NCBI GenBank assembly: GCA_028274465.1
Contig: CM051457.1
Span: 16,937,097-17,001,096, forward strand
From: Plantago ovata
Taxonomy: Eukaryota; Streptophyta; Magnoliopsida; Lamiales; Plantaginaceae
Direction of reading: 5' to 3'
DNA length: 64,000 nt
A program made the translations under genes and the position numbers. This document shows, piece after piece, positions 10,377 to 37,286 of this stretch; the stretch's first letter is position 1; the number at the start of each line of letters is the position of its first letter. The notes below the pieces were generated by a model. It saw only the letters and a list, made by a program, of their open reading frames with translations, did no database searches and was not told the DNA's origin.

Positions 10377-10989
10377 ATAGATGTTTTTTACTCGTTGAAC
10401 GAACGGATGTATTGAGTTAACTAGATGAATTACTGAAAATGTAACCATGAATATGATGTTATCCTTGCAAGTTCGTGCTTTCTGGTTCCTTGTTTTACGT
10501 TGATGTTGGCTTCTCATGACGGAAATTCCAATTTTCAGTAGAATTTAGATAGATTTGAAAGCCTACAGAATTTTTTGTTTTTTTCAAATTATTGGAGACT
10601 TCTTATTTCTTGGGCAGTTCCCATAGAAACCTGCAAAATTCTTTACTCTCAATCAAATCTCAAAAACACGAGTGATTTACACAATTGTAAGCACAAACAT
10701 GATATCACTCTGCCACCTCCATACTCGAGGGCTAAGGTCATCTGGCAGTATTTTTATAAACTTTGTTAGAAATAGTATATGATGTTCACTCTGTAACCTA
10801 TCATAGACCACCCTTCTATAATATCGCTGCTTAGGAAAAGCACCATTACAAGAAGTAAATACTGATGATGCAAAGCTAAAATAATGTGAATATAACCAGA
10901 AAATGTTAATAACATCAGTATTTTGATAAGATGATGCGTGGTTGAATGTTGCGGAAAAGTAGTCCTGGCATTGTGCTCCGATGAGTAGG
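10377..10989. other. Gap between convergent PPR and SEC6 genes
   Basis: About 610 bp separate the two stop codons. The genes run towards each other, so this must hold both 3' UTRs and polyadenylation signals. No reading frame or repeat of note was seen. Confidence 0.5.
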
Positions 10990-21285
<10,296 letters not shown>

Positions 21286-21650
21286 CTTTAGTCCCTATCC
21301 TTTAACTACTAATGGCGCTTAACTTGTAAGTGAATTCGGAAAATTAATACTGCAAATTCATGCATGGTAATTTGAAATCTGGATCAGAAGGGCCGAAGAT
21401 CTGCAATTCATTCGTTCGAACAGGATTTTTTTTATTGAGGTATAGGAGAAGGGTAGACCGAGCAATTTGAAAGCCCAATCAGTCTAACTTGGCGAATTCC
21501 TTTGCTCTTTATTCCACTGAGTTGAGAGGCAACAAATGGTGAAATTATTGGTTTCTTTTGGTCGGGGTAAACGACAAATTCAACACGGCTGGGATATTGG
21601 TGACGGAAAAGAAGCAGGTGTTTTACTGTCTTTTAATTCATCAGATTAGA
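21286..21650 (-). promoter_or_regulatory. SEC6 leader and proximal promoter region
   Basis: Sequence directly upstream of the SEC6 start codon. It must hold the 5' UTR and core promoter. I could not identify a definite TATA box or a 5' UTR intron, which is common for constitutively expressed plant genes. Confidence 0.4.
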
Positions 21651-23440
21651 GAGATAGAAGAAAGGCAAGGATATTGTTTAGGATTTTATTTTGATTTTTC
21701 TTTAATTTACATGTTCATTTTTCTTTAACTTAGGTCCTAAAATATATCGGTCCGTGAGTAATTTTTGTGTTGGTTTAAATGTTGATCTCGACACATGAAG
21801 GACCAAGTCGTTACGGATAATATCATAGCCAAAATCATCCCAAACCCGCAAGGGGTGAGGATGGTGGTCCCCCGGGAGAGCTACTCCCACTGGAGGCTCG
21901 GCGTTGAACGGTTTAAGGGATAAATGTAAAACTCGCATCCCATATCAATTAAAATAAGGTGGAATAAAGGGTATATGAGCATACCACCACTCTCGTGTAA
22001 TGATTTTTTGGCTGATTATGAAAGTAATTCTATGTGGGTTCGGACCCAAGACAAACAATAGCATATCGGTGAGATGTGTGTGGATCAGTCCACGAGTAAC
22101 CACATCGATCAACATTCATTAACAATGTTCAATTCACAATATTTATATTTAATTCAATTGTCTTTTCACATAAAAAATAAAGTCAAATTCATATTTAATT
22201 CAGTTCGATCCTATTTTGAACAATACGTTACAATTGCCAAAATACGATTTCACCCTGGCCTTGGCGACTAATTTTCATCTACCCCATCTTGTTTGGTCCA
22301 TGATTTTACCAGAGATGTTGAACCCTCCTTATCATCGCACTCCATCCCTTTGGTTCTTCAGCAAGGCAGGTAACTTCGAGCACGCAATTGATTCTATCAC
22401 CTTTTATTGTGAAAGCTTAGTCTAATAAGTAATAAAGATAACCGCCATAAAACCCTTTTGATAAGAACCCGCCAAAGTGAGAGTTCACTAGGATGTAATC
22501 GGTACCCATGATCTCGCATTTGGAGTTAACTCCTAATTTGTACGTACCCGGTCTTAATGTCCACATGCATAGTTAGATAGACCCCTAGGGCCGTGTTCGC
22601 CTTCTTATGCCTCACACTTTAATGATTTGTTATGGTAGTAATAAGAATGAGTTTTTTTAAGAAGTAAAATTTGATTTGATCCATAAACGAATTAAACTTA
22701 CGTAAAGAAAACACAACGCAAAAGTTTACTGTTTGAAAGAGAGTAAAACAACCCGAAATCCCAAGACCTAAGGCCTATTAGGGAATGATACCGTTACGTG
22801 GGACAAAAAACAATAATTACTACATGAACTCCTGGTATTATATGCCAAAGCCTTGAGAATCACATGGAAAAACATAACAAAGTTCGTGCATGTTGATATA
22901 TATTCTTACCAAAATATTAAAGTACGTTATTTCGCTCACATTAAATTTTAATAAAGAATTAAACTTTTTCACTGATTTGTAATTCCCTCTCGGAATTTAG
23001 TCATTGATATATTATCACAAACTCTTGCCGGGAACAATGTAAAACGTCGATACTTTTAATATAAATATACTTTTTGTCCATAAAAGCACACGTTTTGAAT
23101 TAAAACACATATTTTTATTATATACCTTAGCTTAATTTTCGCGCGCAAACGATTCTCAAAAAGAGCTACACTAAGTAAATCTAAATTTAACTGGATTAAA
23201 CTGAATGAATTTGAAGATAATTGAACCAAAATGAAACTAATATTTTTCAGACAAGAGAAAAAAGTGAACCAAAATTGAACCAAAATGAAACTAAAATTTA
23301 GGGGGTGACCTCCGAGAAGAAAAAGTGAACTTTTAGGGGTGGTGATGGTAATATATTTATACAACCCATATCTTACAGTATACTCGTACAAAACTAAGAA
23401 GTAGTAGTACTGTATTATTAATCTTATTTAACAGAAAAAG
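21651..23440. other. Intergenic DNA between divergent SEC6 and CUL1
   Basis: No gene recognised. A GC-richer patch at about 21780-21930 (CCCGCAAGGGGTGAGGATGG, CCCCCGGGAGAG) looks like old retroelement or repeat DNA. At 22593 GGGCCGTGTTCGCC resembles the end of a plant MITE. Two imperfect copies of TTGAACCAAAATGAAACTAA lie at about 23219 and 23273. The outer parts must hold the promoters of the two divergent genes. Confidence 0.4.
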
Positions 23441-23489
23441 AAAGAAAGGAAAATATAATTGCAGAGGAAAATAAAAAAAGAGAGAGACG

Positions 23490-23549
23490 AGAGAGATTCA
23501 ATTCATCCACATCTCACCTAAATTCTCTCTCTACTATTCTCTGCACCAG
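23490..23549 (+). promoter_or_regulatory. Probable CUL1 5' UTR exon and leader intron donor
   Basis: GA- then CT-rich leader-like sequence ends CTGCACCAG followed by GTATACTC, a donor. The matching acceptor TTTGTCAG lies at 24333-24340, 20 nt before the CUL1 start codon. A 790-bp leader intron is thus likely; such introns often raise expression in plants. The 5' end is uncertain. Confidence 0.5.
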
Positions 23550-24360
23550 GTATACTCTTTCTCCCTCTACCTTCTCCTCTACACCGTCACCGTGTTCTGT
23601 TGTTTCGCGTTCTCTGTTTGCCCTGTATCAGACGTGATACGGTGTCGTTTTTTCCATTTCGAATCAACTATATACGGTGATTGTTGTTCAGGCTATTTCC
23701 GGTTGTGTGTTAGAATTAGGGATCCTGATTCGATGATGCGTGTTGTTTGCTCTTCTTTTAATTGATTCTCGCCATTATTGAATCAACTGTATCATTAGGT
23801 TTTTTTGTCTGGTTTACCGCCGATGTTTTGCTTGTTAGGGTTTTATTACTAATTACTTTAGAATGGTTTTATTTTTTCATTTTCTTTTATTTTTCGGAGA
23901 GGGGTGTCATGTTGCTTATTCGTGGTGTATCTTTTCTGTTTACTGTGAAGAATTTATTATTGGTTTTTATGAAACATTGGATTTTAGTGTTTTGTTGAGT
24001 GGTTTTTTAATGATTTGAGCTGTAGCTGAACCTGGTTTACCATTCTTATGCTTATGTAAGCTATTAATTGTTTGGATTCCAGTTGTGTGATTGTTGCAGA
24101 AGATGACCTATGTCTCGTACCTTATTTCTTGTTACGTTTAATTGAGTGATGTAACATCTGAAAAGTTAAACTATGTGCTCTTGGACCTAGTTTCTGTTTT
24201 TTTGATTGAGATATAGTCCATTTCATTTTGCTCAGATGGGGTGCTTACATATTGACGTGTTTACTTCTAAATGGTGCACTTCAGTGGTTTGCAATTTCCT
24301 CCTTTTCCTGGCTTGCTTAGTATGATCTTTTGTTTGTCAGGGAAGTGGGTAGTATAGAAG

Positions 24361-30859
<6,499 letters not shown>

Positions 30860-32590
30860 TTGAAACCAGCTAGTGTTCAATTTTATGGCTCTATTGCTGT
30901 CTTGCAAACTACGGAGAAGTTATCTTGCTAAAATCAATGTAAATGCTCTCAAATACCCCCTTGTCTTTTGTGATGATTCGATAGATGCAGGAGCTTAGAG
31001 AATTAAATTAATGTACATTTTACCCCTAAATGTGGTGATAACCCTCGGTAGGCATCGGCCTGTGTTGAGAGGAGGTGTTAAAGATATTAATGGTTTGGGG
31101 CTGAGAGACAAATGTAGTTCAGCCACCTTTAGTTTCCTTTAGTGCATGTTTTGACTATAATCCTGTGCTTTATTCTCGGTGCATCATGATAGACTTCTAA
31201 AGATTAAGAGCATTGTCAGGTTTACCGTTGAAAGTATATTTAGGTATTTTGCAGAGACCTTTATCTTATTTTGGAAATGCAATTAAACCTTTGTTTTATT
31301 CTAATTTGCACAAAAATTTCCACTTTCAAGAGCATTTTACTGTGTTAAATTTTGTTAGGGGCAAGAATGTGATTTCTCTCCTTCACACCTGTTGATTGAT
31401 ATTATCAGTCAGACAATCGTATAAACCCTTTCTCTGAATAAAATCATAAATGGGTCTGCGGTATCTTTTGCCTACTTCAATGATCAATCAGTGTAGTCGG
31501 TCTTTGAAACCATTGTTCCTCTCTCTTTCACCCAGTATCGTTTGTATCTGAATTCTGAATCGATCGTCACTCTCACCCTCTGCTTGGTTTCTTAGAATTC
31601 AGATACAGCGAGAAGTTAGTTACCAAAATCAATTTAAGCAAAAATCTCAAATTAGATAGTCTACTGTGTTGCTAGTGTGCTTACGATGTGTTATGTAATT
31701 ATGTTACATGATTAGCCAGGGTTGTTAAAATACACAGGATGATAACTTGACACCGATGGCTTTGAGGTTTAGTCGATTAACTATGAATAAGTGCACGGAC
31801 ATTGTGTTCATGGGTTTCTATATCATTCTGTAAATTAGTCTTCCTGCAGAGTAAGTCTTTAAACAATAGCAAAAGCAACCATATGCATATTATGATTAGG
31901 CCCAACACCTGCTTGGAAGATTTATTGATTTAGAGAAAATTATTCATATCCAAGAAAATTTTAACTTTTATAATAATTTCACCTTTATGTACTTACTAGG
32001 AGTAATTTGTAACTTACTAGGAGTCTTGAAGTGTCCGTGCATTTTAGATCTTCACATGTTTTGTATCTACATCAAAATATCCATCATAATACAGAAATTA
32101 AGTAAAGCTGTACATTTTTCCCCTTTGAATTGTTGGAGTTCATTCATCTTTTAGCTCACAACACAATCATTCACCCACATAATCGATCGATGCAGTACAT
32201 GTCTAACGTGTGCGCTACCAATGACAATATGTGAAGAATTTTGTGATTTGGCATATATATACCATGTGAACAATTTCTCATGTGGCTTCAAGGTCAGATC
32301 TTTCTTCTGATCAAGTGCCTAGTAATGAATAATGAGGTCTACCATGTCGCTTTGTCAAGTTAACAGTATACGTTTAATATAACAAACATTTGAACTCTGC
32401 AGCCAAATGAATGAATTTTTCATGGTGTAAGTTACATGGGAAACTTGTCCACTGTCTCTGAACTTTGTTCTGTACTTGAGGGACCTGTGTTGCCTTGGGT
32501 TGGAAGACGGTAGAACCCTGGCTAGATAATTTGTTGAGTTGCAGTAAAACTTATGTTATAGAAGCATTTAATATCATAATCTTCAACGTT
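30860..32590. other. CUL1 3' region and intergenic DNA
   Basis: The first few hundred bases should be CUL1 3' UTR. An AATAAA lies at about 31437 and could be a distal signal. Beyond that I see no gene, repeat or RNA feature until the retrotransposon target site at 32591. Confidence 0.45.
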
Positions 32591-32595
32591 AAATC

Positions 32596-32743
32596 TGAAA
32601 GATTATAATCTGTTGATTATTATTTCACTGAACGTACATATTTATACAAGGTACAAACTTGCTATACAAGATATGAAACAAGACCTAACTAACTAGGAGT
32701 CTAAATACAACAAATATATTCTACAAGATAATATATTCTAACA
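32596..32743 (-). repeat. 3' LTR of the Copia element
   Basis: 148 bp, almost identical to the copy at 37134-37281; the seen difference is AGGAGTCT here against AGGAGCCT there. These LTRs are short for plant Copia elements. The pol stop codon falls inside its first bases. Confidence 0.95.
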
Positions 32744-33457
32744 TTCCCCCTCAGTCGAAACGGGAGGTGGACGAACATTGAGACTGGAACGGAAATCATC
32801 AAACAAAATTAAGGGTAACCCCTTAGTGAAAATATCAGCAATCTGGTAGCGGGATGGCACATGATGCACACGAACTTCGCCACGAGCCACCTTTTCACGC
32901 ACAAAATGGATGTCCATCTCAATATGCTTGGTGCGTTGATGTTGAACCGGGTTGCCAGAAAGATAAATGGCACTAATATTGTCACAATAAACCAATGTGG
33001 CTTTGCGTATTGGACAATACAGTTCCATGAGAAGATTACGCAACCAACACGATTCAGAAACCACATTAGCAACACCACGATACTCGGCCTCAGCACTCGA
33101 ACGAGACAATGTAGCTTGGCGCTTAGCGGACCAGGAAATCAAATTATCACCCAAGAAGATACAATAACCAGACATAGAACGACGGGTATCCGGGCACCCA
33201 CCCCAATCAGCATCAGTAAACGCCACAAGACTATGAAGTGATGAAGGGGACAAATGAAGGCCAAGATGCAAGGTGCCTTGAACATACCGCAAGATGCGCT
33301 TGAGAGCATTCATGTGTACATCCGTTGGAGCATGCATATGAAGAAAAACCTGTTGGACCGCATATGAAAGATCCGGCCGAGTAAAAGTGAGATATTGGAG
33401 AGCCCCAGCAAGACTACGATATAATAGGATCATCAAACAATGTGCCAGCCGTGGCAC
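32738..33457 (-). pseudogene. Copia pol 3' part: end of reverse transcriptase region and RNase H, out of frame
   Basis: Open frame continuing pol in a different frame from the long upstream frame. It contains the RT-RNase H connection (SLAGALQYLTFTRPDLSYAV), and the RNase H domain with FTDADWGGCPDTRRSMSGY, the acidic residue in SSAEAEYR, CDNISA and the C-terminal TKHIEMD and ADIFTKGLP motifs. Its stop codon is in the first bases of the 3' LTR. The frame break relative to the upstream part lies near 33420-33435, where the length is off by a non-multiple of three. As it stands, RNase H would not be made from the main frame without frameshifting. Confidence 0.9.
32744..32752 (-). other. Polypurine tract of the Copia element
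   Basis: On the element strand GAGGGGGAA abuts the 3' LTR, where plus-strand DNA priming is expected. The same bases encode the last residues of the pol frame. Confidence 0.8.
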
Positions 33458-36400
33458 TCACCTTTGCCTTCGTATCAATCGGAGTGGGGCTGGAATTGCA
33501 AGAACGCATTCCAGCACGTTCAATAATTTCCTCAGCATACTTCTTCTGAGATAAAAAAAGCGTATCATCATGACGAGTCACACGAATGCCAAGAAAGTCA
33601 TGCAACAAACCCAAATCTTTCATAGCAAATTCCGAGTGCAGCTTAGCCATGATAGATTGGCGTAAGTTTGGAGAAGAGGCAGTCAATATGATGTCATCGA
33701 CGTACAGCAGAAGATAGGCCATTTCACCACCATCGCGATAAACAAACAGGGAAGCATCTGACCTACTATTTGTGAAACCAATCCCAGCAACATAATCAGC
33801 AAATCTAGTGTACCATGCACGAGGAGCCTGCTTAAGGCCATACAATGATTTGCGGAGGAGACATACATAATCAGGATGAGTAGTATCACGAAAACCAAGT
33901 GGTTGATGCATGTAGACCGTCTCTTGTAAATGTCCATGCAAGAAGGCGTTACTAACATCCAATTGATGTATTGACCAATGGCGTGAGAGAGCAATGCTCA
34001 GAACTAGTCGAATTGTAGCAGGTTTCACAACCGGACTAAATGTTTCACCACAATCCACACCAACACGTTGAGTTTTACCATCACCAACAAGTCTAGCTTT
34101 ATGTCTCTCAAACGTACCGTCAGATTTAATCTTATGAGTAAAGACCCACATGGACTGAAGGACGTTAACACCCGAAGGACGAGGAACTAAATCCCACGTC
34201 TGATTTTTAATAAGAGCATCAAATTCGTTAGTCATAGCCAATTTCCAATTTGGATCACGTAATGCATCAATAGGGTTACGGGGTAGAGGGGAAGGTGTAA
34301 CCATGGTGGTATGAGCTTCGGAAGGATCAAAAATGGATTTAGGCTGAAAAATCCCACGTTGACTACGTGTGGCAGGACGCTCAGGTGGATAAATGGTGTA
34401 TCGAGAGGGCTGTGGAACCGGAGGCGCAGTAGGTGGAGACTGCTGTGGTAACGGAGGCTCAAGAGCAGTGGACTCAGGAGAAATCGGCTGTTGTGGGGAA
34501 GGAGGCGCAGGGGCAGTGTGCGCGGGAGCTGAATTGGCGGGAGGGGGCTGGACCAAGGGAACAGCCGGAGCCAAAAGAGAATCCTGGGAAGGAGACCGTA
34601 TGTGTTGAACAACATATGGTGAGATATCAGGACCTAAGAAATCATAGGCCTGAGTGGGAAGGGGCGAAGGATGAGAAAAGGGGAAAATTGTCTCATCGAA
34701 CTTAACATGACGACAGACAATGATTTTACGGGAGGATATATCATAGCATTTAAAACCTCGATGATTAGCAGGATATCCTAAGAACACACATGGGGTGGAA
34801 CGAGCTTGGAGTTTGCGTATAGTAGGGGATGGAAAAAGTGGAAAACATAGACATCCAAAAACTCGAAGATGAGAGTAGGATGGGACACGTTGGTAAAGGA
34901 CTTGGAGAGGAGATTTATTGGCCAAAAGGTTAGATGGCGTTATATTCAGGAGATGGTTTGCCATTGCAAGTGCATGGGGCCAAAAATGAGGAGGAACAGA
35001 AGCATGAAGCAAAAGTGTTCGCACAATATTATTGATAGAACGAATTTTTCTTTCAGCTTTACCATTTTGTGGGGATGTATGTGGACATGAGAATCGAAAC
35101 GAAATGCCATTAGTAGTGCAAAAATCATGGAACATTTTGTTATTAAATTCTCCCCCATTATCACATTGAAAAGTTTTTATGTTGCGTTCGAATTGAGTAC
35201 GAACATAAGCATGAAAGTTCAAAAATATGGAAAAGACTTGGGATTTATGAGCAAGAGGATAGATCCATAAAAAATTCGAAAAATCATTTAGAAAAAGTAC
35301 ATAAAAACGATGGCCAGAGGAACTCATAGTTGGAGAGGTCCAAAGGTCACTGTGAATAATGTCAAACGGCATAGAAGTAGAATTGGTAGATGAAACAAAA
35401 GGAATTTTTATATGTTTGCCAAGAACACATGATTGACAAGTAGTAGACCTAGAGGAACTATTACAAGTAATCAATTTATTTTGTCTAAGAACAGATAAAA
35501 TGGAATCTCCGGGATGTCCCAAACGTGCATGCCACAGAGAGGAAGCAAAACAAGTAGATGGAGCAGTGGACTTGTGGTGACTCGAGGAAGGGCATGGATA
35601 AAGGGTGCTCGAACTATTACATCGCATGAGACGTGTCCCCGTCTGTAAATCATGCACAGAAAAACCGTAAGGGTCAAACACGACAGACACTTTATTATCA
35701 GTAGTAAACTTACGAACGGAAACAAGATTCTTGATAATATCAGGTGTGTGTAAAACATGTTTAAGGGCCAAAGGTTGGGTAGGGGAAGGGAATGATGCAT
35801 TACCATAACCACAAATTGGGATAGAGTGACCACTACCAACTGTAACACCATAATTATTGTTGCTCGTATTAAAATAAGACATAAGATTACCTCGAGAATT
35901 CGTCATATGGGAGGTGGCTCCAGTATCCATATACCAGTTGGGATCCGGTTGGGATAGGGACATTGTATGCATGGCCGAGTCAATGTCAGTCGGAGTCCAA
36001 GAGGGAGCCGCATACGCCTGCTGCTGCTGAGGACGAGGGCCAAGGATTCCCGGCTGTTGAGAGCTAGCAGGCCGGTCCCATGTCTGAGTCGGGTACGGAC
36101 AAGGAGGAGCAGACCAAGGCGGTTGCATCCAAGCCCACCACGGCGGCATTCCCCATGACGCAGGAGGCTGAGAATTGCCGGAGGAAGATCCGCGACCATA
36201 GGAAAAGGGCTGCTGGACGGAAGGAGCAGGAGGACGGGAGTTGCAGTTCCTGTGATTGGGTCGTCCCTTTTGGGATTTGCCACGAGGAGGAACCGGATCA
36301 GAGGAACGTGAAGGAGGGGCCGGATCAGGTGCACGTGGGGCCGCATAAAACACATCATCATGGCCGGCTTCCTTCAAACTAGTTTCTTCCAATGTTAACA

Positions 36401-37031
36401 TGGAGCGAGTCTCATAGAAAGAAGGCAATTCTTTCTTATGACGAATGACAGAAGCAACACCCTTGTACGCCGGGGTAAGACCACCAATAATTCGAAGAAT
36501 CAACCGATTATTGGGAACCGGAGCACCAACATTGCTGAGTTGATCAGAGAGGGACTTGAGTTTCTGACAATATAAAGAAACATCTGGGAAATCCTTCAAA
36601 AAACAGTTATTGAATTCGTGTTCAAGGAGAACGGCACGGGAGTTCTCATTGTCTTGGAACAAATCACGGAGTTGTTCCCAGAGGACCTTAGCAGAAACGT
36701 CCGCCTCAAGAACAGTATGCAAGAGATCCGAAGAGATTGTAGCATAAATCCATTGCACAACCGTAGCATCTAGGGTATCCCAAAGATCTTGCTCGGCATC
36801 GGATCTGGGAGGGATGACTTTAGGCTTGCCATCTTTATCCGTCGAAGCAATGATATGGGATAGAACCTTATGGGAGCGGCAGTGAACTTTAAAAAGTTCT
36901 GCCCACGTTGCATATTGAACGTTCTCAATCTCAAGGGTGATTGGAACGTGAGACTTGATGTTAGAGACAACAAGAGCAGGGTGAAAAGAAGAGGTTTCTT
37001 TGGAGGAGGAGGAATCGCCGGTTTCCACCAT
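33414..37031 (-). CDS. Copia gag-pol polyprotein, frame-interrupted before RNase H
   Basis: A 1205-residue open frame. It begins with a UBN2-type gag region (about 25-220), then a Pro/Gln/Trp-rich linker in which I see no CCHC zinc knuckle. The protease active site is in WYMDTGATSHMT (about 365), followed by gag-pre-integrase WHARLGHPG, and an integrase core with HSDLWTS, CDNGGEF and PQNGKAERK giving the D, D and E residues. A Pro/Ser-rich stretch then precedes reverse transcriptase with QLDVSNAFLHG and the catalytic YVDD box. The frame stops shortly after the RT domain because of a short indel; RNase H continues in another frame. All visible catalytic motifs are intact. It produces the capsid and enzymes for retrotransposition in a working element; this copy probably cannot make RNase H by itself. 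Confidence 0.93.
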   Translation of the reverse strand: MVETGDSSSSKETSSFHPALVVSNIKSHVPITLEIENVQYATWAELFKVHCRSHKVLSHIIASTDKDGKPKVIPPRSDAEQDLWDTLDATVVQWIYATISSDLLHTVLEADVSAKVLWEQLRDLFQDNENSRAVLLEHEFNNCFLKDFPDVSLYCQKLKSLSDQLSNVGAPVPNNRLILRIIGGLTPAYKGVASVIRHKKELPSFYETRSMLTLEETSLKEAGHDDVFYAAPRAPDPAPPSRSSDPVPPRGKSQKGRPNHRNCNSRPPAPSVQQPFSYGRGSSSGNSQPPASWGMPPWWAWMQPPWSAPPCPYPTQTWDRPASSQQPGILGPRPQQQQAYAAPSWTPTDIDSAMHTMSLSQPDPNWYMDTGATSHMTNSRGNLMSYFNTSNNNYGVTVGSGHSIPICGYGNASFPSPTQPLALKHVLHTPDIIKNLVSVRKFTTDNKVSVVFDPYGFSVHDLQTGTRLMRCNSSSTLYPCPSSSHHKSTAPSTCFASSLWHARLGHPGDSILSVLRQNKLITCNSSSRSTTCQSCVLGKHIKIPFVSSTNSTSMPFDIIHSDLWTSPTMSSSGHRFYVLFLNDFSNFLWIYPLAHKSQVFSIFLNFHAYVRTQFERNIKTFQCDNGGEFNNKMFHDFCTTNGISFRFSCPHTSPQNGKAERKIRSINNIVRTLLLHASVPPHFWPHALAMANHLLNITPSNLLANKSPLQVLYQRVPSYSHLRVFGCLCFPLFPSPTIRKLQARSTPCVFLGYPANHRGFKCYDISSRKIIVCRHVKFDETIFPFSHPSPLPTQAYDFLGPDISPYVVQHIRSPSQDSLLAPAVPLVQPPPANSAPAHTAPAPPSPQQPISPESTALEPPLPQQSPPTAPPVPQPSRYTIYPPERPATRSQRGIFQPKSIFDPSEAHTTMVTPSPLPRNPIDALRDPNWKLAMTNEFDALIKNQTWDLVPRPSGVNVLQSMWVFTHKIKSDGTFERHKARLVGDGKTQRVGVDCGETFSPVVKPATIRLVLSIALSRHWSIHQLDVSNAFLHGHLQETVYMHQPLGFRDTTHPDYVCLLRKSLYGLKQAPRAWYTRFADYVAGIGFTNSRSDASLFVYRDGGEMAYLLLYVDDIILTASSPNLRQSIMAKLHSEFAMKDLGLLHDFLGIRVTRHDDTLFLSQKKYAEEIIERAGMRSCNSSPTPIDTKAKVSATAGTLFDDPIIS

Positions 37032-37125
37032 GGTAGCGGCGGCAAGAAAGAGGGCGAAGGGATAGGAGAAAAGAACGGCAGATTATAGGGGGCAGCGGAA
37101 GGGTGTAGAGAATCGAACCCTAATA

Positions 37126-37133
37126 TGATACCA
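37126..37133 (-). other. Primer-binding site of the Copia element
   Basis: Directly next to the 5' LTR the element strand reads TGGTATCA. This matches the 3' end of initiator methionine tRNA, the usual Copia primer; the match fades after 8 bases. Confidence 0.7.
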
Positions 37134-37281
37134 TGAAAGATTATAATCTGTTGATTATTATTTCACTGAACGTACATATTTATACAAGGTACAAACTTGC
37201 TATACAAGATATGAAACAAGACCTAACTAACTAGGAGCCTAAATACAACAAATATATTCTACAAGATAATATATTCTAACA
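37134..37281 (-). repeat. 5' LTR of the Copia element
   Basis: 148 bp, near-identical to the 3' LTR. It should contain the element promoter, and transcription would run toward lower coordinates. No TATA box was assigned with certainty. Confidence 0.95.
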
Positions 37282-37286
37282 AAATC

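Larger units (their letters stand above)
32591..37286 (-). mobile_element. Full-length Ty1/Copia LTR retrotransposon with target duplication
   Basis: The element spans 32596-37281, and AAATC directly flanks it on both sides (32591-32595 and 37282-37286), the 5-bp duplication typical of LTR elements. Two 148-bp LTRs begin TG and end CA on the plus strand and differ at one seen base. The element reads on the minus strand: 5' LTR, primer site, gag-pol, purine tract, 3' LTR. Protease, integrase, reverse transcriptase and RNase H follow in Copia order. LTR similarity points to a recent insertion. It lies between CUL1 and the dioxygenase gene and interrupts no recognised gene. Confidence 0.95.

Noticed and set aside
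34393-36382. Several open frames on the plus strand across the Copia element
   Set aside because: They are antisense shadows of the GC-richer gag-pol frame and have no family motif.
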